A program made the translations under genes and the position numbers. From NCBI GenBank assembly GCA_963575745.1, contig CAUYUJ010011259.1:271243-335242 (forward strand): a stretch of DNA of 64,000 nucleotides. The letters run 5' to 3'. Source of the stretch: Prorocentrum cordatum (lineage: Eukaryota > Sar > Dinophyceae > Prorocentrales > Prorocentraceae). This document shows, one piece after another, positions 41,481-52,357 of this stretch. Below the pieces are notes generated by a model. It was not told the DNA's origin and did not search any database. It worked only from the letters and a program-made list of their open reading frames with translations. Each line of letters begins with the position of its first letter. Positions within the stretch are counted from its first letter, which is position 1.

Positions 41481-41590
41481 CACAACCGGCTCGACCGGCG
41501 CGACCGGCACCGGCGCGACCGGCGCGACCGGCACGATCAGCACGACCGGCGCGACCGGCGCGACCGGCGCGCCCGGCGCGCCCGGTTGGG
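41005..41590. repeat. 9-base GGCGCGACC tandem array
   Basis: About 60 copies of GGCGCGACC with GGCGCAACC, GGCGCAGCC and GGCACC variants. Frames give GAT, RRD or APV periodicities; not treated as collagen-like genes because 3-base-breaking indels occur. Confidence 0.95.
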
Positions 41591-42091
41591 GGCCTCCGGG
41601 GGGCCTCTTGGGGCCATCTTGGGGCCTCTTGGTGCCTCCTGGGCGCTTCGGGGGGCCATCTTGGAGGGCATGGATCCAAGAAGAGGGGAGCTTTAATGAG
41701 CGCTGCTCCCTCGGAAGGGCAAAATGAGCCCAAAACCTTAGTAAAATCAATAATATTGCCTTGACGGGAGGGGGGAGCTTGCATGAGCGCTGCCCCCTCA
41801 GAAGGGCCAAATGGAGCCAAAACCGTAGTAAAATCAATGTTTTTGGCTTCAAGGAAGAGGAGGGTACCTTATCTCCGTCCCCCCGTCGGGGCCAGAATCC
41901 TCGTGAGGGGTGTCGTTTTTTAGCCCTCCGAGGAGTCGAAAAAGACCCCCCCGGCGACCCGCGGAACACCCCCTCCAGGCCCAGGGGGAGGGGGGAGGGG
42001 GAGGGGTAAACCCCTCCCCGAAGGGGAAGAAGGGGGGTTGAGGACAGAGAGAGCTCGCTGAACCACTCACGCCCAAAGGGCTGGTGGGATT
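41591..42091. other. Gene-free region with short tandem duplication
   Basis: GAGCGCTGCYCCCTC ... AGTAAAATCAAT occurs twice (about 41697 and 41783). Otherwise unique. Confidence 0.55.
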
Positions 42092-42233
42092 TGAGGATGT
42101 CTCGAGCGAAACGCTTGTTTTTCAGAATTTGTTGAGGATGTCTCGAGCGAAACGCTTGTTTTGTGTTATAGATTGTCCTCTCCTGGGGGCCTGAATTCTG
42201 AGGATCTCTCAAGTGGATTCGTGCCCTGGTCTT

Positions 42234-42533
42234 GAGGATGCCTCGAGCGAGACGCTTGGTTTCACGCCTCCAGGTGGCCCAGACAGATGTCTAGCATGAG
42301 GATTTGTTGAGGATGTCTCGAACCAGAGGCTTGTTTTCACGTGTCCAGGTCGCCCAGGCGGATGTCTAACATGAGCATTTGTTGAGGATGTCTCGAGCGA
42401 GACGCTTTGTTTGCACGTGTCCAGGTTGCCCAAGCGGATGTCTAGCATGAGGATGTGCTGACAACGTCTTGAGCGAAACGCGTGTTTTCACGTGTCCAGG
42501 TCGCCCAGGCACAGCACAGCCCTCGGCACGGTA
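42234..42533 (+). repeat. 75-base tandem repeat, four units
   Basis: GAGGATGTCTCGAGCGAGAC ... CACGTGTCCAGGTCGCCCAG ... GATGTCTARCATGAG begins at 42234, 42309, 42384 and 42459, exactly 75 bases apart. Shorter GAGGATGTCTCGAGCGAAAC copies precede at 42092 and 42132. Confidence 0.9.
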
Positions 42534-42881
42534 CATCAATATCGATACCTTAGCATTGCAGCCTGGCATGTTGCCTGGCACGTTCCGCGGAGCGTCCCGT
42601 GGCGAGTCCCCCTGGCACGTCGCGCGGTGCACGTCCATTGGCACGTTCCGTAGCGCGTCCCCTTGGCACGTCCCGCGGTGCGTGCCCATGGCACGTCCCC
42701 TGGCACGTCGCCTGGCGCGTCCCTTGGGACGTTCCGCGGCGCGTCCTCTTGGCATGTTCCCTCTGTCGATTAGTTCTGGGGCAGCTACCATCTGCTCAGG
42801 CAGCTCGAGCTTACGATCCAGATCAGTTCGGTGAGGACTCGGATGCCAGGGAGGACTCGATCCACAACGCTATATCTATAT

Positions 42882-42918
<37 letters not shown>

Positions 42919-43550
42919 ACAATCGCGGCATGACGCATCGCAGTTCAGCACGGCCCAGCACAGCACAGCCGTCGGCACGGTACATCAATATCGATACACT
43001 CAACTATACACTTTGGCACGAGAGAGAGAGAGAGAGCACAATCGCGGCATGACGCATCGCAGTTCAGCACGGCCCAGCACAGCACAGCCGTCGGCACGGT
43101 ACATCAATATCGATACACTCAACTATACACTTTGGCACGTTCCTTGGCGCGTTCCGTGGCGAGTCCACCTGGCACGTCGCGCGGCGCGTCCCATGGCACG
43201 TCCCTCGGCACGTCCATTGGCACGTTCCGTAGCGCGTCCCCTTGGCACGTCCCACGGTGCGTCCCCATGGCACGTCCCCTGGCACGTCGCCTGGCGCGTC
43301 CCTTGGGACGTTCCGCGGCGCGTCCTCTTGGCATGTTCCCTCTGTCGATTAATTCTGGGGCAGCTACCATCCTGAGCAGCTCGAGCTTACGCTCCAGATC
43401 AGTTCGGTGAGGACTCGGATGCCAGGGAGGACTCGATCCACAACGCTATATAGAAAACAATCGCGGCATGGCACATCGCAGTTCAGCACGGCGTAGCACA
43501 GCACAGCCCTCGGCACAGTACATCATCATCGATACATTTAGCATTGCATG
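42520..43550 (+). repeat. Family I composite, tandem copies
   Basis: CAGCACAGCCCTCGGCACGG, CACGTCCC array, CAGCTCGAGC and GAGGACTCGATCCACAACGC occur twice over. Inside is an exact 119-base tandem duplication (42918-43036 and 43037-43155) starting in a (GA)n run. Confidence 0.88.
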
Positions 43551-44314
43551 TGCCCGTCGCCCAATCAGGTGTCTTTGAAATGTTACAATGCCTTACATTT
43601 CTATATTCCTTTCCGGGTTCGTGGGTCGATCATGTTCTACTGCGCTGTCCCAGCGCGTTGGGCTGCCACGAGGCAGATCCTGCAGGACCAAGATTCAGCT
43701 GCGCGTGAGAGCGACCCTTCGCCAAATTGACCTTTGGTGCGGGCCCACCAGGGCTCCCTCAGGCACTGGCCCACGCGCTTGGATCTGGCCCCCTCCCTCC
43801 CCCGCAGCCCCCCCCCCAAGCTGCACACCAAAGGTCACCCCTACCTGCAGGGCCACGCCCTCCGTGCCACCGAGAGCTCATGGCAGCGTCTCCTTTCCCG
43901 ATCCGCCCCAGGTTCTCCAGACACACATACCGCTACCCTTGCCTCGTTTGCGCCTCGTTGGGCCTCCTGGGAGGCCCTCGTCGCCACCGCTGGATTCGCC
44001 TCGGGAGTCTGGTCAGAAGGCACCCCAGGAGAGGGCCATGAAGCATCGGTATCGATACCGTCTGGTGCCTCAAATATCTTGCATGCCTCGCCCTGATGAG
44101 ATTGGTAAGAGCGGTTTTCACAATCGTTGGCCACGATATGTTGGGGGGTCACGGCATTGTTGTGAGGTGTACGTTGATTTACCTCTCTCCTTCTTGTTCT
44201 ATCTTCGAGTCGGCGACTACGAGGCGTCGGCGACTACGAGGCGTAGCTCGCGACGCACACATTCGAGATCCGATGTCAAAAAGGTTGCTCCTAATGTGGT
44301 TTCCTCGCTCTCGG
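43551..44314. other. Gene-free region
   Basis: 43733-43830 repeats the CCTTTGGTGCGGGCCCAC / CACCAAAGGTCA foldback of 20331-20446. 44255-44360 is a third, partial copy of the ATTCGAGATCCGATGTCAAA segment of the segmental duplication. Confidence 0.6.
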
Positions 44315-45374
44315 CCCTCCTTTCCCCCTCCTCCATTCCTGCCCCCGCGGCCTCTCGCGTTTAATTTTGACGAGGGCCGGCAGAAGTCTCCACGGGCATG
44401 CTCCCGCAGAAAGGCACTCGGGATTACACGCACGCCCGAGCTGCTCAAGCATGTCGTTTTCCCCGCCGCTGCGTTCGCAGAAAGGCACCCGGGGTTGCAC
44501 GCACACCCGGGCTGCTGACGCAGTTTTTCTGTTTACTCGACGCTTCCGCGCGCCATCCGCTGCAGGGCGGGGTGCGGCCGGGGACTTTTCCAGCGCCTTC
44601 TGCATGCGACTTCCGCACGCAGTACCGCATCGTTTCCTCTTGCTCCTCCCGCGGCGGTGCGCGCCGGCGCAGCCGACGGGCCGGCCCGGCGATGCGTCGG
44701 CGACTACGAGGCGTAGCTCGCGACGCACACTTCGAGATCCGATGTCAAAAAGGTTGCTCCTGATGTGGTATCCTCGCTCTCGGCCCTCCTTTCCCCCTCC
44801 TCCATTCCTGCCCCCGCGGCCTCTCGTGTTCTTCATTTTGACTAAGGCCGGCAGGAGTCTGCCCGGGCATCCCCCCCGCAGAAAGGCACGACATCACGAC
44901 ATCACGTCCTCATGACACCTCCCATGGGGCACCTACATGGCAAGTGCGATCTCTGTGATGGTGTCGCAACCGACCTCACTTACACACTACACCACGCCGC
45001 ACCGCACCGCACCGCACCGCACCACACCGCACCGCACACACACACGCACACACACACACACACCACAACACACCACACCACACCACACACACGCACACAC
45101 CACACCACACACCACGCCACACAACATCACGCCACATCACACCGTACCCCACACCACGCCACGCCACGCCACGAGATCATGACACCACCCACGGGACACG
45201 ACGGGAGAGCGACATGACGACTGTGATGTCTGTGTTGATATCACAATCGACGCGCCGCTGGCGCAGCCGGCGCCGCTGGCGCAGCCGGCGCAGCCGGCGC
45301 AACCAGCGCGACCGGCGCGACCGGCGCGACCGGCGCAACCGGCGCAACCGGCGCGACCGGCGCAGCTGGCGCAG

Positions 45375-45423
<49 letters not shown>

Positions 45424-45454
45424 CGCAACCGGCGCGACCGGCGCAGCCGGCGCT

Positions 45455-45504
<50 letters not shown>
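44315..45504 (+). repeat. Segmental duplication, copy B
   Basis: See copy A at 40241. The extra segment 44553-44730 ends with GGCGACTACGAGGCGTAGCT, a word also found at 44210-44250. Confidence 0.93.
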
Positions 45505-45508
45505 CGCA

Positions 45509-45540
<32 letters not shown>

Positions 45541-45545
45541 CTCCG
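45250..45545. repeat. 9-base GGCGCGACC array, second copy
   Basis: Shorter version of the 41005-41590 array, ending abruptly in CTCCGGTTCC. Confidence 0.95.
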
Positions 45546-45996
45546 GTTCCAGATCAGCCTCTTCTCCCCGTGCCACCGCCACCAAGAGGCCCCGAGCGTG
45601 AGACGCGCGCCGCGGGAGCGCCGCCGCAGGCGGCGCCAAGGCGCCGAGACCGCCCCGCACTGCTTGGGGGCCTGCTGGGGCCCACGGGAGCCCCGAGAGA
45701 GGCCCCGTGCGGGGCAGCCCCCGGCCGGAGCCCCGGCGCCCTCCGCGCCGATCTGGCCCCCAAGACATCCCCAAGGCGGCCAGAGGAGACGCGGAGCGCC
45801 CCGGGAGCGCCGCCGGAGGCGGGCCGCCCAGGCCTGCCCATGGGGGTCCGTCGAGGCCCGCCACGGGGAGGTGGTCTGTGCGCAGAGCCCTCGTGCTGCA
45901 GAGCCCTCGTCGCCACCGGCTGGGTGCTCCTCCACGTGCTGGTCGGAGAGAATCCCGGGAGAGGTCGGGGGATCAGTGGTATGGGGCGGGTGGCGA
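45546..45996. other. Gene-free GC-rich region
   Basis: High GC with all frames open; no motif or repeat family recognised. Confidence 0.4.
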
Positions 45997-46050
45997 TGGA
46001 GGGAGGAGGAGGAGGAGGAGGAGGAGGAGGAGCAGGAGGAGGAGGAGGAG

Positions 46051-46082
<32 letters not shown>

Positions 46083-46188
46083 GGAGGAAGAGGAGGAGGC
46101 GGAGGAGGAGGAGGAGGAGGAAGAAGAAGAAGAATGAAGAAGAAGAAGAAGAAGAGGATGAGGAGGAGGAGGAAGAGGAGGAAGACCT
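45997..46188. repeat. GGA/GAA purine tract
   Basis: GGA then GAA repeats. Confidence 0.93.
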
Positions 46189-46224
46189 TCCCCGGGATGC
46201 ATCCCGACCCTCTCTTCAGGGCGG

Positions 46225-46440
46225 ACCCACCCGCGGCGACGAGGAGCCTACCGGAGGCCCAAGAACCAGCGACAGCAAAGAGCGCCAGGGAGTCCGCCTG
46301 TGTGGTGTCTCGACGGGCCCCCCTCCGAGTGGAAGTGCAGCACCTCGGGCGGGTGGCAAAGGCCCTGCATGGGGACCCGTTATAGGGCCCCCATGTAGGG
46401 CACCCGCTGGCTTCAAAAGGGGGCCCTAAAGGGCCCCTTT
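46225..46440 (+). repeat. Family K repeat, forward copy
   Basis: GCCAGGGAGTCCGCC, GTGGTGTCTCGACGGGCCC, GCGGGTGGCAAAGGCCCTGC, ending in GGGCCC foldbacks. Inverted copy at 60004-60190. One frame of both encodes LGRVAKALHG. Confidence 0.8.
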
Positions 46441-46442
46441 GT

Positions 46443-46612
46443 CGGGGGTGGACAGACCTCCTACCCTGACACGTCGATTAAGGAATTGGCCGTTTTCGGT
46501 TCGCGAGAGGGCGTCGCGGCCGTCATTTTTGCGGGTCCAGGTCCGCCGGTTTCGGTCCCAGGCCGTTTTCACTAAGGGGAGGTCTACTAAAGGGAGGTTT
46601 GTCCACCGCCGA
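46443..46612 (+). mobile_element. Family C MITE, copy 3
   Basis: CGGGGGTGGACAGACCTCCT to GGGAGGTTTGTCCACCGCC. The interior is nearly identical to 31430. Flanking CTTTG words are only a weak duplication. Confidence 0.9.
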
Positions 46613-46650
46613 CTTTGGGATCCTTCTCTTCACCCCCCATGTGGGTGAGT

Positions 46651-46826
46651 CAGAAGCCGGGCGAAGGCTGGCAAGCTCGCGGCTGCTGATGAGCTCCGGG
46701 AAATTGTTGTTCTCTTCCGGGAAGCAGCCTGTTTACTAATTAGTTCGTTGAGGTCTTGCTCAGGGACATTTTTTTTCTTCCGGGAAGGCCGTAATTAGCA
46801 GCCACGGTTTTACCAGCCCTCGCCCC
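46651..46826 (+). mobile_element. Family M inverted-repeat element, copy 2
   Basis: AGAAGCCGGGCGAAGGCTGG and GCGGCTGCT on the left; AGCAGCCACGGTTTTACCAG and CCCTCGCCC on the right. Confidence 0.85.
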
Positions 46827-47284
46827 CGAGCGGTCCCCCATGACCACCCGCCCGGTGGTATCGTTACATATGCGCAGGAGCGAAAGAAGGACGCACACGT
46901 CTATGACTCCACGTGGGTTTCGAGAGGGCGCATTCCGCGAGCGCTCGTACCAAGAGGCTGGTCTCGCGGATTGGGGGCCGTGTTTTAGTGTACGTGGTTG
47001 GGTGGATGCGTCCTCTGTGGGCTCCTTATTCGCCCCTCCCAGACCTCCTCCCGCTGTGAACAGACAAGATGGAGTGCTTTGGTTATTTTTCCTCCGCGGG
47101 GGGCCCCTCACTGGGCCCTGGGACTGTCAAGCAGCTGCTCGGGACGAAGCGCCCGTCCATGGGAAGAGGGCCAGACCTCCAGGGGCCCACGCGAAGACAT
47201 CACGGCGCCGGAGCTCTGGGCTCCCCGCGCGGCCCAGCGCTCCAGCGGTCCGATGCTTGCTCGGCGCTGGTGTGTGCACCGTGG
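46827..47284. other. Gene-free unique region
   Basis: AAGGACGCACACG and CGCACACG-like words recall 12058-12180 (GGACGCACACGCACATGAAT); otherwise no feature. Confidence 0.45.
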
Positions 47285-47423
47285 CCCAGAGCTTGGCATC
47301 GCTCGGACGTGTGCATCTTTCCTTCGGCGAGGGCCATCGAGGAGCATCCTTGGTCATTCGGCGAAAAAAACACGCACGAAACCGACAAAAAACACGGGGA
47401 ATGGACGTCCGAGCGATGGCGAG
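47285..47423 (+). mobile_element. Family F MITE, copy 2
   Basis: TTGGCATCGCTCGGACGTGT to GGACGTCCGAGCGATGGCGA with ACACGCACGAAACCGACA inside. A purine tract begins at its right end. Confidence 0.92.
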
Positions 47424-47645
47424 AGGAGGAGGAGGAGGAGGAGGAGGAGGAGGAGGAGGAGGGAGGAGGAGGAGGAGGAGGAGGAGAGAGGAGAGAGAGA
47501 GAGAGGAGAGAGGAGAGAGAGAGAGAGAGAGAGGGAGAGAGGAGAGAGGAGAGAGGAGAGAGGAGAGAGGAGAGAGGAGAGAGGAGGAGGAGGAGGAGGG
47601 AGGAGAGAGGAGGAGGGAGGGGAGGAGAGAGGAGGAGGAGAGGTG
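47424..47645. repeat. GGA and GAGA purine tract
   Basis: (GGA)n passing into GAGAGGAGA repeats. Confidence 0.95.
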
Positions 47646-48162
47646 TGGGGAGGCCCTCGGTCCAAGAAGGCCGCGCGCACGAGCACGAGCTGCCGAGGGG
47701 GCGTCCGCGCGCGCCCGCGGGCGAGGCCCGTGGCCAGGGCGGGGGGAGGTGGCCGCGCCGCGCGGCGGGTCGGCGGGGCCTCGGGGGCCGCCGCGGGGCT
47801 CGAGGACGCGTGGCATCGTTCCCTATTTACACCTTAGGCGATGCTTCAGAAAACTTAAATTTCCGGCCAGGGTCTCGATGATTCTTCATGTTTCCATGTA
47901 AATCCTAAGATTTGAATGGAAACTTTAGGTTTTTATTCAAGTTCTGAGACTATGAATTTCTTAACCCATGATTTCTTAAGCATTTCGCAGGGTGTAGAGC
48001 TCCTCAGGTCAATGCCCCGACTGCACCGACTGTTCCGCAGCCCGTGTCGGCCCTCACCGCGTCGCCCGCGTCGGTGTGGAAGGGGGCTTCGGCGGACGAG
48101 CACCCGCGGCCGCCCGCGTCGGGCGGCGAGGTCTGCACCTGAGCATTGCCTGTCCCTCTAGA
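47646..48162. other. Gene-free region
   Basis: GC-rich first part, then an unusually AT-rich stretch (about 47830-48000) ending TTTCGCAG and CTCCTCAG, possible acceptor sites. No convincing exon follows. Confidence 0.45.
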
Positions 48163-48294
48163 GGCCTGGCATCGCTCGGACGTGTGCATCTTTCCTTCGG
48201 CGAGGGCCCTCGAGGAGCAGCCTTGATCATTGGCGGAAAAACCACGCACGAGACCGAAAAAAACACAGGGAATGGACGTCCGAGCGATGGCCAG
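48163..48294 (+). mobile_element. Family F MITE, copy 3
   Basis: CTGGCATCGCTCGGACGTGT to GACGTCCGAGCGATGGCCAG. The borders could be read as AG/GC ... AG (TAGAG/GCCTGG, GGCCAG/GAC). Confidence 0.92.
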
Positions 48295-48519
48295 GACGTG
48301 GGCTGCCCTCGGAGGATGTCTCGGGCGCCTGGGGCCTCCCGGGTCCCACCGCCGCGCGGTCGGTCGCCGCGCGGTTTTGTCGTGAAGCATCCTGTTGATT
48401 CTCCTGCCTTTTTGTCGGTCGGATCGTGTTTAGGTTACTGCAATCCCCCTCAAAAAAAAGAACTTGAAAAAGAAGCGAAAAAACACGGCACTGTCGGCAG
48501 TCACTTCTGCCTTGTTTTT

Positions 48520-48630
48520 AAGCTTCAAAACACGAAGAAACCCAAAATCGAACGCTTTCGGGGGAGGGGGCCCAGCGCCGATCCGAGAAGCCCATGCGGA
48601 CCTTCGAAAGTTTCTGTCTGCGAAGTCGTG
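48520..48630. mobile_element. Family E element, copy 6, degenerate
   Basis: Only the right half is clear: GGGGGAGGGGGCCCAGCGCC, GATCCGAGAAGCCCATGCGG and ACCTTCGAAAGTTT. Confidence 0.5.
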
Positions 48631-48999
48631 TCTGCTCCTGCTCTCGGCGGCGAGCGAGGGGAGGGAAGCGAGAAGGGGCGGGCCTTCTCGAAAGGCTCGA
48701 AGGTCCCCCGGCCGTCTGAGAGGTATTCTAGAAGCTCTCCTCGGAGACCAACGCAAATTTCTCAGAAGGCGCGAGGGCTTCTGAGAAGTCTCGCCGCATC
48801 GCGGACCGCCCGTGGCCACGAGTCTGCGAAGGGGTGTGGTCCTGCTGGCAGCGGCATGCGCTGCGCCGAGCCCGAAGCGCGCGGGTGGGCTTCGCGTATG
48901 GGGGAGAGGCGCACGGTGGCGTCGCGTGTCTTTCTGGTGCTCGGGCGGTGGCGCTCGAGGAGGGAGATGAGAGAGAGAGAGAGGGACGGGCAAGCTAGG

Positions 49000-49180
49000 C
49001 TCGGGAGGGAAAGAAACACATGGACACAAGGAATCGTCGACTCCCAGGAAGAGATCGGAAAACATGGGAAGTGGGGGGGGAAGACAAACATTTGGAAAAT
49101 ATGAGAAGGTATCGGGAAACCAGGGAATCGTGTCGATTGATTTGTGTGTCCCAGGGCCCCTTCATAGATGCGCTGGCGCC
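49000..49180 (+). repeat. Family L dispersed repeat, copy 3
   Basis: GAGGGAAAGAAACACATGGA, GTCGACTCCCAGGAAGAG, GGAAAACATGGGAAGTGG and TTGTGTGTCCCAGGGCCCCT in order. Confidence 0.8.
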
Positions 49181-49324
49181 ACATCGGACCTCCGATCCCT
49201 CCATCCCATCCCTTCTTATTGCGCTGAGTTTCTCTCTATCCGTGGACGCGTGTCAAAACCAACCTGGAACCCCATCAGAAAGGCCCCATCGTGCTATGTG
49301 CAATCGGAGAGTGTGAGCTGCGTA

Positions 49325-49480
49325 CAGAGGAGGAGGAGGCGGAGGAGGAGGTGGCGGGTGAGCAGGAGGATGGACAGAAGGAGAAGGGAGAGGAGGAGGA
49401 GGGCGAGGACGAACAGTGGCAGCAGGAAGTGGAGCAGGAGGAGCGGGAGGAGCAGGAGGACCAGGGAAAGGCGGCGGAGG
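49325..49480. repeat. GGA/GCA purine-rich tract
   Basis: Imperfect GGAGGAG with GCAG interruptions. Confidence 0.85.
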
Positions 49481-49669
49481 GGAAACGAGTGGGGCGACAA
49501 CAAGGGAAAAGGACTCGGATCCAAAGAAGTGGCCCACGCTAGGGCGAGAGCGCCCATCTGCACGACGGGAGCAAAGCTGCGATCCGAAATCGAGGCCCAC
49601 GACGTCGCAGCGGGAACACCATGCTGAAGCACCGAAACACTAAAAAATTAGCCTGGCGATGGACCTAAC

Positions 49670-51025
49670 CATATGCAGCTGCGAGTACTGCGTTGTGGGT
49701 ACGTACCGTTTTCGGTGGAGTTCCCGATGGGGCCACGAAGTGTGTGAGAGGTGTGCCGTGACGGATGGCCCAGGCGCGCGCAGGCGGTGGCATTGGGGCG
49801 TTCGGTGGAGCTGCCCATGGGGCCACGAAATGTGTGAGGGGCGTGCCGACGTGGGCGACGCAGCCACTGTGGCCGTCGGTGGAGCACCTCGTGGGGCCAC
49901 GAAGCGCGCGAGGGGTGTGCCGAAATGGGCATGCGGTGGGCGGGGGGGGCGCATGTGAACGCTGCCATTGGGGCCTTGGGCGGAGCTCCCTATGCGGCCA
50001 CGGACCGCGTGAGGGGTGTGCCGAAATGGGCATGCGGTGGGCGGGGTGGACGCATGTGATTGCGGCCGTTGGGGCCTTGGGTGGAGCTCCCCATGGGGCT
50101 ACGAACCGTGTGAGGAGGGTGGACGCATGTGAGCGCGGCCATTGGGGCTTTGGGCGGAGCTCCCTATGGGGCCACGAACCGTGTGAGGAGGGTGGACGCA
50201 TGTGAACGCTGCCACGGGGGCGTTGGGCGGAGCTCCCTATGGGGCCACGGACCGTGTGAGGGGTGTGCCGAAATGGGCATGCGGTGGGCGGGGTGGACGC
50301 AGGTGAGCGCGGCCTCTGGGGCCGTTGGTGGAGCTCCCTATGAGGACACGAACCGTGTGAAGGGTGTGCCGAAATGAGCATGCGGTGGGCGGGGTGGTCG
50401 CATGCGAACCTTGCCACTGGGGCAGTGGGCGCCATGTTCTCTATGGGGCCGTGAACCGTGTGAGGGGTGTGCCGAAATGGGCATGCATGCGGTGGGCAGG
50501 GTGGACGCATGCGAACCCTGCCACTGGGGCATTAGGCGCCATGCCCCCTTATGGAGCCGCGAAGCGTGCGAGGGGTGTGCCGAAATGGGTATGCGGTGGA
50601 CGGGATGGACGCATGTGAACGCGGCCACTGGGGCCTTGGGTGGAGCTCCCTATGCGGCCACGGACCGTGTGAGGGGCGTGCCGAAATGGGCATGCGGTGG
50701 GCGGGGTGGACGCACGTGAACGCGGCCATTTGGGTCTTCGGTGGAGCTCCCCATGGGGCCACGAACCGTGTGAGGGGTGTGCCGAAGTGGGCATGCGGTG
50801 AACGGGGTGGACGCATATGAATGCGGCCACTGGGGCATTGGGTGGAGCTCCCTATGGGGCCACGAACCGCGTGAGAGGTGTGTCGAAATGGGCATGCGGT
50901 GGGCGGGGTGGACGCATGTGAATGCGGCCATAGGGGCCTTGGGTGGAGCTCCCTATGGGACCACGAACCGTGTGAGGGGCGTGCCGACATGGGCATGCGG
51001 AGGGCAGAGTGCCGAAATGGACATG
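49670..51025 (+). repeat. Satellite array of about 100-105-base units, long copy
   Basis: About 13 units with GGGTGTGCCGAAATGGGCAT, GCGGTGGGCGGGGTGGACGC, GTGAACGCGGCCATTGGGGC and GGAGCTCCCTATGGGGCCAC. Inner units are highly similar, outer ones diverged. Long open frames on both strands are by-products of the repeat. Confidence 0.93.
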
Positions 51026-51294
51026 CGGAGGGCAGAGGCACGCATGGGAGGATGGAGGAGAGGGGGGAGGAGGAGAGGAGGAGGAGAACGCGGGGCGCTG
51101 TCTCTTCAAAACGAGGACCCAGACCCAACACAGGATGGTTGGGAAACATCGGATTCCAACAAAGGCATGGGAGAGACCGCCGTTGTCAAATTCTACGTGT
51201 CTAAGCAATGCGCGGGGAAGGCAAAGCATCTGCGGGACTGGGTCAGGGCAGAAAAGAGAACAGTATTTAGAATGTGCCATTTAGGATAGATCTG
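51026..51294. repeat. Purine tract and flank shared with 15.0-15.3 kb
   Basis: AGGAGAGGAGGAGGAGAACG, then CGAGGACCCAGACCCAACAC and GGATGGTTGGGAAACATC, paralleling the flank of the first satellite array. Confidence 0.7.
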
Positions 51295-51480
51295 GGCAGG
51301 AGCGGTCTGAGGAGAAAGAAGGGGAGGGGGAGAAGGAGAGTGAGGGGGCAGGTGAACGGGAGCGGAAAAGGAGGAGGCGGAGGAGGAGCGGGACGGCGAG
51401 GAAGGAGGATGAGCCAGAGTACGAATAGGAGGAGGAGGACGACGAGGAGAAGGAAGGAGGATTTGGGGAGGACGGCGAGG
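51295..51480. repeat. Purine-rich tract
   Basis: GAGGAGAAAGAAGGGGAGG and related words; followed by CAG and GAC trinucleotides (51558-51615). Confidence 0.8.
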
Positions 51481-51659
51481 GACGCGGGGAGTGTTCCAGC
51501 ACGGTCTTCATCTGAGTGTTGCGGCCTCGGCATGAGGCGAGCGCCTGCCTGTCTGTCAACAGCAGCAGCAGCAGCAACAGCGGGAGGCGGAGGGCGACGA
51601 CGACGACGACGACGACGGCGGCGTGTCGCGCGGCGCGTCTGTTTGTACATCTCCTTTAG

Positions 51660-51762
51660 CGCGCCAAGGCCAGCCTGGGGCTCAGGGACGATTGGCTGGT
51701 GACGACGATGTGGACGCTGGACCGCGTGCGGCTGCGGAAACGCGTGGACGCGGACTTGAGAT
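51660..51762 (+). CDS. Exon-like block
   Basis: After GTACATCTCCTTTAG one frame reads AKASLGLRDDWLVTTMWTLD then RVRLRKRVDADLR, with strong protein character. The 3' border is unclear; no GT follows directly. No family recognised. Probably one exon of an otherwise unseen gene. Confidence 0.45.
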
Positions 51763-51932
51763 CACCAGGATGCAGGCCGTGGCGCGGGGGGACCTCTCTC
51801 CGAGGCTCGAGGTTTTCGGGCGTTTTCGCCGCTGCTCGGCGATTTCCCGGTCCTTGGATGCTATCCAGCAGTTGTGCCTCGCAGTGGGTGTTCCAGGGGT
51901 GCCCGGGTCGTCCCCAGCGGCCGCAGGAGATC

Positions 51933-52111
51933 GGGGGCGGCCAAGAGCGGGGTGATGACTAGGGGGGAGTGGATATCATGGCGTGGGCCATGATATTTCC
52001 TCAGCTTCCATGGCGCCTCCTCCTGTTTCCTTGCGTCCCCGGCCCCCCCCCTCTGGGCCGCGCACACATGCCGCTGGTCATGATTTGCGCCTCCCCCTCT
52101 TGGACGCCCCC
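51933..52111 (+). mobile_element. Family R element, copy 2
   Basis: GGGGGCGGCCAAGAGCGGGG to CCCCCTCTTGGACGCCCCC, inverted ends of about 16 bases. The interior matches 31815-31993. Confidence 0.75.
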
Positions 52112-52192
52112 GTTTTGGCTGCCCCCGGAGAGAGCCCGGCTACAGCCCGGAAGCCAGGGGGCAGGGGGCATTTCGCCTTGAGGGGTCAAGGC

Positions 52193-52349
52193 TCAAGTCG
52201 TGCGTGTCCCTCTACAGGATGAATATCCCAAAAGAGTCCAAAAATAGTCCGGGTATTTTTTTCCGTATTTGTAGCCATTTGGGGGTATTTTGGGGGTATG
52301 TTTAATTTTTCGTCCAAAATCCCCCTGTAGGGGGACAGGCCCGACGTAA
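52193..52349 (+). mobile_element. Family B MITE, copy 9
   Basis: TCAAGTCGTGCGTGTCCCTC to CCCTGTAGGGGGACAGGCCC GACGTAA. GTCAAGGC flanks both sides (52185-52192, 52350-52357), a perfect 8-base duplication. Confidence 0.95.
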
Positions 52350-52357
52350 GTCAAGGC

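Noticed and set aside
41326-41727. Collagen-like gene
   Set aside because: Gly-x-y phase is lost repeatedly within the array and no start or flanking domain is present.
49665-51149. Several 80-280-codon frames on both strands at 49.7-51.1 kb
   Set aside because: They follow from a roughly 105-base GC-rich satellite; overlapping frames on both strands are equally long.
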